NCBI GenBank assembly: GCA_963680875.1
Contig: OY804577.1
Coordinates: forward strand, 108,325,906 to 108,389,905
From: Bathymodiolus brooksi
Lineage: Eukaryota; Mollusca; Bivalvia; Mytilida; Modiolidae
DNA length: 64,000 nt
Reading direction: 5' to 3'
Shown: positions 60,040 through 64,000 of the stretch, piece after piece
Position numbering within the stretch: the first letter of the stretch is position 1
Layout: each line of letters starts with the position of its first letter
Translations under genes and position numbers: made by a program
Notes under the pieces: model-generated
Told to the model about the DNA's origin: nothing
Database searches by the model: none
The model's input: the letters and a program-made list of their open reading frames with translations, nothing else

Positions 60040-61660
60040 TTAATTAATTTTTAAAAAGTAATTAATAAGTGAAATATCACATGCTATATTTAGTTAAAAT
60101 CTAATGAAAATGAAGTAAAATATATTGATTTAAGAAGAAAAAATTGATATAAAAAAATGACAAATTTAATAAGAAATGAAATAATATACAGTAGAGTTCG
60201 TTTATAGCGAAGTCCAGGGGACTCTCGATCTTAGTTCATTATAGGCATCGTTCGTTATAAGAGAAACAATGTAGAATTACCTTCCCATTTGAAAATCGTA
60301 CAGTAGAACTTCGCTGGCTCGAACTCGAAGGGACTGTCAAAATCTGTTCTAGCTATTGGTAGTTCGAGCCACCGAGGTCGCGTAATTTTAGAGAGAGAAA
60401 AAATCTGGTTCTGACCCGGGCAGTTTCATTACGGCCTACGCTATGATAACTGATGCACAGTAAAGTGGGCCTTTATCGTAAAAAAATATTTAATCCTTTA
60501 GACAGTTCTTAAAGACTACGGCTTCTGAATACCTCTTTGGTATCTTCAAATGTTCCTTAGAAACATTTTTTCAACTTTGTTCACGACCTATTTTATAAAC
60601 AGGAAATATGAGGTCGGGTTTTAACACTTGGATCGATATCGGTATGAATAATGCTGATAATTCGGATATATATTTTTAATGGCCAATTTTAAGATTGTAG
60701 CCATTTTCCTTTTTTTTTTATTTGAATTTGAAAAATAATTGTTTCTTTTTGGTATTATATACACATAAAAACTCAGGTTAATCGAAATTTCAGAACGAGT
60801 ACATTTCTTTTGTTTTTGGTATTTAGATGAACCTTGAGACCATGCAGTTTGTTGTCTATCATCAAAGAAAAAATAAACAATAGCGAATGAATTAATCTCA
60901 CACATGACTTTGTTTTTAATTTCTTTAGCTTGTGCATCTATTCATTAAAATTTAGATTACGTTTTATTAATTTTTAATGCAATAAATTAGCACGTGTGTT
61001 ATTAATTGACAACTTGTTAATCACATCATTAATACCCATTTTATTGTTTGAATATTTTAAAGAAAAGTCTTGATTGACATCATTAACAACATCAAAGGTG
61101 GGATTATTGATTTTTCAATTATCAATAACGGAAGTGTCAAGACTCAAGTGCACTTGACCATTCTAATATGTGATCGTCCGTGCTTAACGGAAGGCAGGTA
61201 AACGATTTGTTTGTTCAGCAATTTTCTTGGTTATATCAGGTCAATTTTGAGTAACAAAAACGTTGTTTGGGTTTAAAATTCTCTTCGTTATAAGCCTGAT
61301 TTCGTTATAAAAAATTTGTAATAGGCCTTCACAAATACATTGTTTAAATAGTGATGGGACCGGGAATTTATCTTTACTTCGCTATACGCCTGATTTCGTT
61401 ACAAGCCTGTTCGTTATAAGCGAACTCTACTGTAGTTGTAATTTAATTTTTTTTAAATAATTAATTAGTGAAATATCATATGCTATATTTAGTTAAAATC
61501 TAATGAAAATGAAGTAAAATATATTGATTTAAGAAGAAAAATTTGAAATAAAGAAAATGATAAATTTAATAAGAAATGAAATAATATAGTTGTAATTTAA
61601 TTTAGAAAAAAATTAATTAGTGAAATATTCCTTTCTATATTTAGTTAAAATCCAGAGGAG
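60040..61660 (+). repeat. Further AT-rich 160-bp units, interrupted by an insertion
   Basis: GTGAAATATCACATGCTATA, AATGAAGTAAAATATATTGA and AAATTTAATAAGAAATGAAA at 60060-60188 and again at 61434-61660, continuing across the 60189-61432 insert. Confidence 0.75.
60189..61432. mobile_element. pogo/mariner-like nonautonomous element, 1244 bp
   Basis: Starts CAGTAGAGTTCGTTTATAGC and, on the minus strand, CAGTAGAGTTCGCTTATAAC, with TA on both sides. Near the ends are more GTTCGTTATAAG / CGTTATAAGCC motifs. 60301 begins CAGTAGAACTTCGCTGGCTC, like the end of another such family, with a GTTCGAGCCACCGAGG inverse at 60361, so a second element may be nested. No transposase frame. Confidence 0.85.
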
Positions 61661-61974
61661 GAATGACGCGTTGGTGTTGTGTGCAAAAATTTGCATGTTG
61701 CGCAACCGGAAGTCGGCATCAATATATCGTTATCTGATGATAGTGACATTATCAATTTTTCAGTATTTTGCTAAGCCGATTACAGCGTTCATGGATGATT
61801 AATGGTGAGTTCCTTCGGTTAAATTATTGATATATGAGTGATTCTACAAACAGTGGCAATTTTTTGTCCCAGAAAGATTTTTCTGTAACCATAACTCCAA
61901 ATTGTAATTTCTGAGTAGTATTTACTAATTTGTGATGGGTCCAAACTTGACAAAAAGTTTTACCAATATAGGTA

Positions 61975-63381
61975 CCGTATTTTACGGACGATAGGTCGAT
62001 ATTTTTTTTCCTCAACACGCTGGCTTCGACCTATCGTCCACATCGACCTATACAAGGATGAAGTTAAAAAAATCTGGAATCCCTAAAAAAAAATCTCGAT
62101 AAAAATGACGATTTTGTTTACAGTATACCTTGAATTTGCTGTAGGTTTTTTTTTTGAATAAGAAGACTGAAATCATCGATGTTCTTGGGGAATAAAAGTA
62201 TACTAACAAGGGGTGCAATTCCGGGGAAAAAATGTTCAACATCCGAAAAAAAATCAATAATATTCAATGATTGAAGTGTTAGCGAAAATCAGTTCAATAT
62301 TGAATTGTATAATAAAATATATACTATAAAAAATGTATGTTGAAAAAAAATCACAGGGTGGATCGTTTTACAATATAAAATTATTGTCACAAAATATCTA
62401 AATATAGCTATATAGGTTTTCCATCTACCATGAGCACGCGCACAGGGTTTTAGTAAAAAATGGCGGTTGCATTACATCTCACAATAATTTGAATACACGT
62501 GGAGAACAAGCTTTTTATACTAAATATACTGGAAAATAATTATCGATTTCGTTAAACTAGAATGTTCTACACTTGAATTGGTCAATTAGGAACAAATAAA
62601 ATAATCACCATGAGATAATCAACACAGGTGAACATCAGTCGGCACTTAATTATCCTGATCAGCTGATTGAAAATTTACTGGACCGAGACGATCACATAAT
62701 TTGTGTACTACTAATTAAACACAGCTTAAAGGTATGTCAATAAAACTGCACAAGGTGATACATTGTTTTGACAGCTTGATTATTTTATTGTATGAACATC
62801 CGTTTACCATCTATTGTGACACCCACAGATGGCCTGATTTGAATGTCATCGATGTCTGGCTTTACAAACCAGACTCCCCGTAAAAAACAAGTTTAAAAAC
62901 AAATTTTTATTTAATTTAATTTTCATAATTATTTCGTTTATGACACATAAGAATAGTATTCTTGAGTTAATACTTACATATACTTACCAAAGAACATCGT
63001 TATAGGACAAATGTTTACCGATGTAAAAAAAAAAACACAAAAAAAGTTTGATGTGACGATACTTACCCAAGTTGTCATCGGCATCCTCGACCTATGGAAT
63101 GCTTCGACCTATCATAGTATTTCCCAAAAAATTTAGCCGAAAAGCAGCAATTCGACCTATCGTCCATATACTTACCAAAGAACATCGTTATAGGACAAAT
63201 GTTTACCGATGTAAAAAAAAAAACACAAAAAAAGTTTGATGTGACGATACTTACCCAAGTTGTCATCGGCATCCTCGACCTATGGAATGCTTCGACCTAT
63301 CATAGTATTTCCCAAAAAATTTAGCCGAAAAGCAGCAATTCGACCTATCGTCCCCATCGACCTATAGTCCGTAAAATACGG
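61975..63381. mobile_element. TIR element with CCGTATTTTACGGAC ends, 1407 bp
   Basis: Termini CCGTATTTTACGGACGATAG and, on the minus strand, CCGTATTTTACGGACTATAG, both followed by GGTCGA repeats; TA on both sides. Many TTCGACCTATCGTCC motifs within. 62060-62970 is AT-rich with no coding region. Contains the 188-bp duplication listed next. Confidence 0.85.
62977..63352 (+). repeat. Two adjacent 188-bp copies inside the TIR element
   Basis: 62977-63164 and 63165-63352 appear identical by eye: CATATACTTACCAAAGAACA ... TTCGACCTATCGTCC. Either a very recent tandem duplication or an assembly artefact. Confidence 0.92.
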
Positions 63382-63383
63382 TA

Positions 63384-64000
63384 CACCAAATCATATGTTT
63401 TTGGGGCTTTAAAGGCCCCAAAACGGGCAAATTTGCTTGTCCCACTGATTTTAATCCTTACTTCAATCAAAAATTTCTTCCACTTATCCCTTGAACTTTA
63501 CAAAATGTTATAGCTTATTTAGTAGATTTCCACTCAAATTTTAAAAAAATGACATTTTTAAGTATTGGAAACTCCCTGAATATTGATTTCCAAGGCACAG
63601 AAGGACTGTTCCGCAATTTGGTGTCAACCCTGTTACCAAATTTCAATTGATCCCTGAGTAAGAGTTACCTCCCCTAATACTGAATATAGGGTACTTGGTG
63701 GCAGATATGAACTTCCTGTATTTATAAATGTAGAAGTCATCCATGGTAAGTAAACATGTGGAGATTTTGAAGAATAAATGAAGGTAAAAGTAGAGAATTC
63801 ACTTTTTATCTGTCATATACTGTTCCACATTTTTAGTATTGATCCTATTCATATTCAGGAAACACAATATATGGAGGAAAAAAAATAACAGTGGCCCCTT
63901 TTAAAAGAAATGTCATTTTATATCCTTGGTCAGTAAAGTGACCTTGAAAGGTTTTAAATTGATTAAGGTCCGTCATTCCTGTTCCTGTCATTCCTGTTCC
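63384..64000 (+). other. RASA1 intron 12 continues, no exon seen
   Basis: AT-rich sequence with no match to the expected C2-domain coding sequence. The window ends in a short repeat of CATTCCTGTTCCTGT (63974-64000), possibly the start of a tandem array. Confidence 0.45.

Overview
This is AT-rich animal nuclear DNA, most likely from a mollusc and probably a bivalve. The reasons are: a split gene with consensus GT/AG introns and phase-consistent exons; tRNA-derived SINEs ending in a GGCGTTAAAC tail; several TIR element families; truncated LINEs; and long tandem elements that begin in a hairpin and carry many copies of an ATGGCGGC/ATGGCCGCC core. There is no sign of prokaryotic organisation. The species assignment is inference from repeat types I recognise, not from a database search.

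The one clear host gene is RASA1 (p120 RasGAP) on the + strand. It starts at about 29.1 kb and runs off the right edge. Twelve coding exons can be read (29143-58418, 1344 nt, 448 codons, in frame at every junction). They encode a short acidic N-terminus, SH2, SH3, SH2 and most of the PH domain. The C2 and RasGAP domains are not in the window. The N-terminus is about 58 residues, against roughly 180 in the human protein.

1-18.2 kb holds two diverged copies of one repeat-rich segment (A, 1-6045; B, 12343-17085), offset by about 12.3 kb at their left ends. They flank a 5.4-kb array of 52-bp repeats, present only in copy A, and an isolated possible terminal exon (11554-11735) of an unidentified gene. 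Copy B carries a 1.33-kb pogo-like insertion whose exact empty site survives in copy A. 18.2-29 kb holds two 5'-truncated LINEs of one family (one per strand), a 21/22-bp satellite with a SINE at its edge, a 2.6-kb element made of 332-bp dimeric repeats, a second hairpin-bounded element, and a decayed hAT transposase on the minus strand.

The RASA1 introns carry a hAT transposase 5' fragment, a foldback element with a nested MITE, a 165-bp tandem array beside exon 2, a piggyBac 5' fragment, several TIR elements with 5-6 bp target duplications, a 1.5-kb GA tract next to the SH3 exon, a 3.3-kb second copy of the 332-bp array, a 59-bp minisatellite, and more than a dozen SINE pieces. A partial duplication of exon 9 is split by a SINE that is itself split by a MITE. 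The last 5.5 kb is AT-rich palindromic repeat with two more TIR elements.

The most notable observations are the arrays of YY1-like motifs inside and upstream of RASA1, shared architecture among three hairpin/tandem element families, independent TIR elements with 5-6 bp target duplications, and nested insertions with preserved empty sites that give relative dates. I do not see a new enzymatic system; the unusual content is in the repeats.
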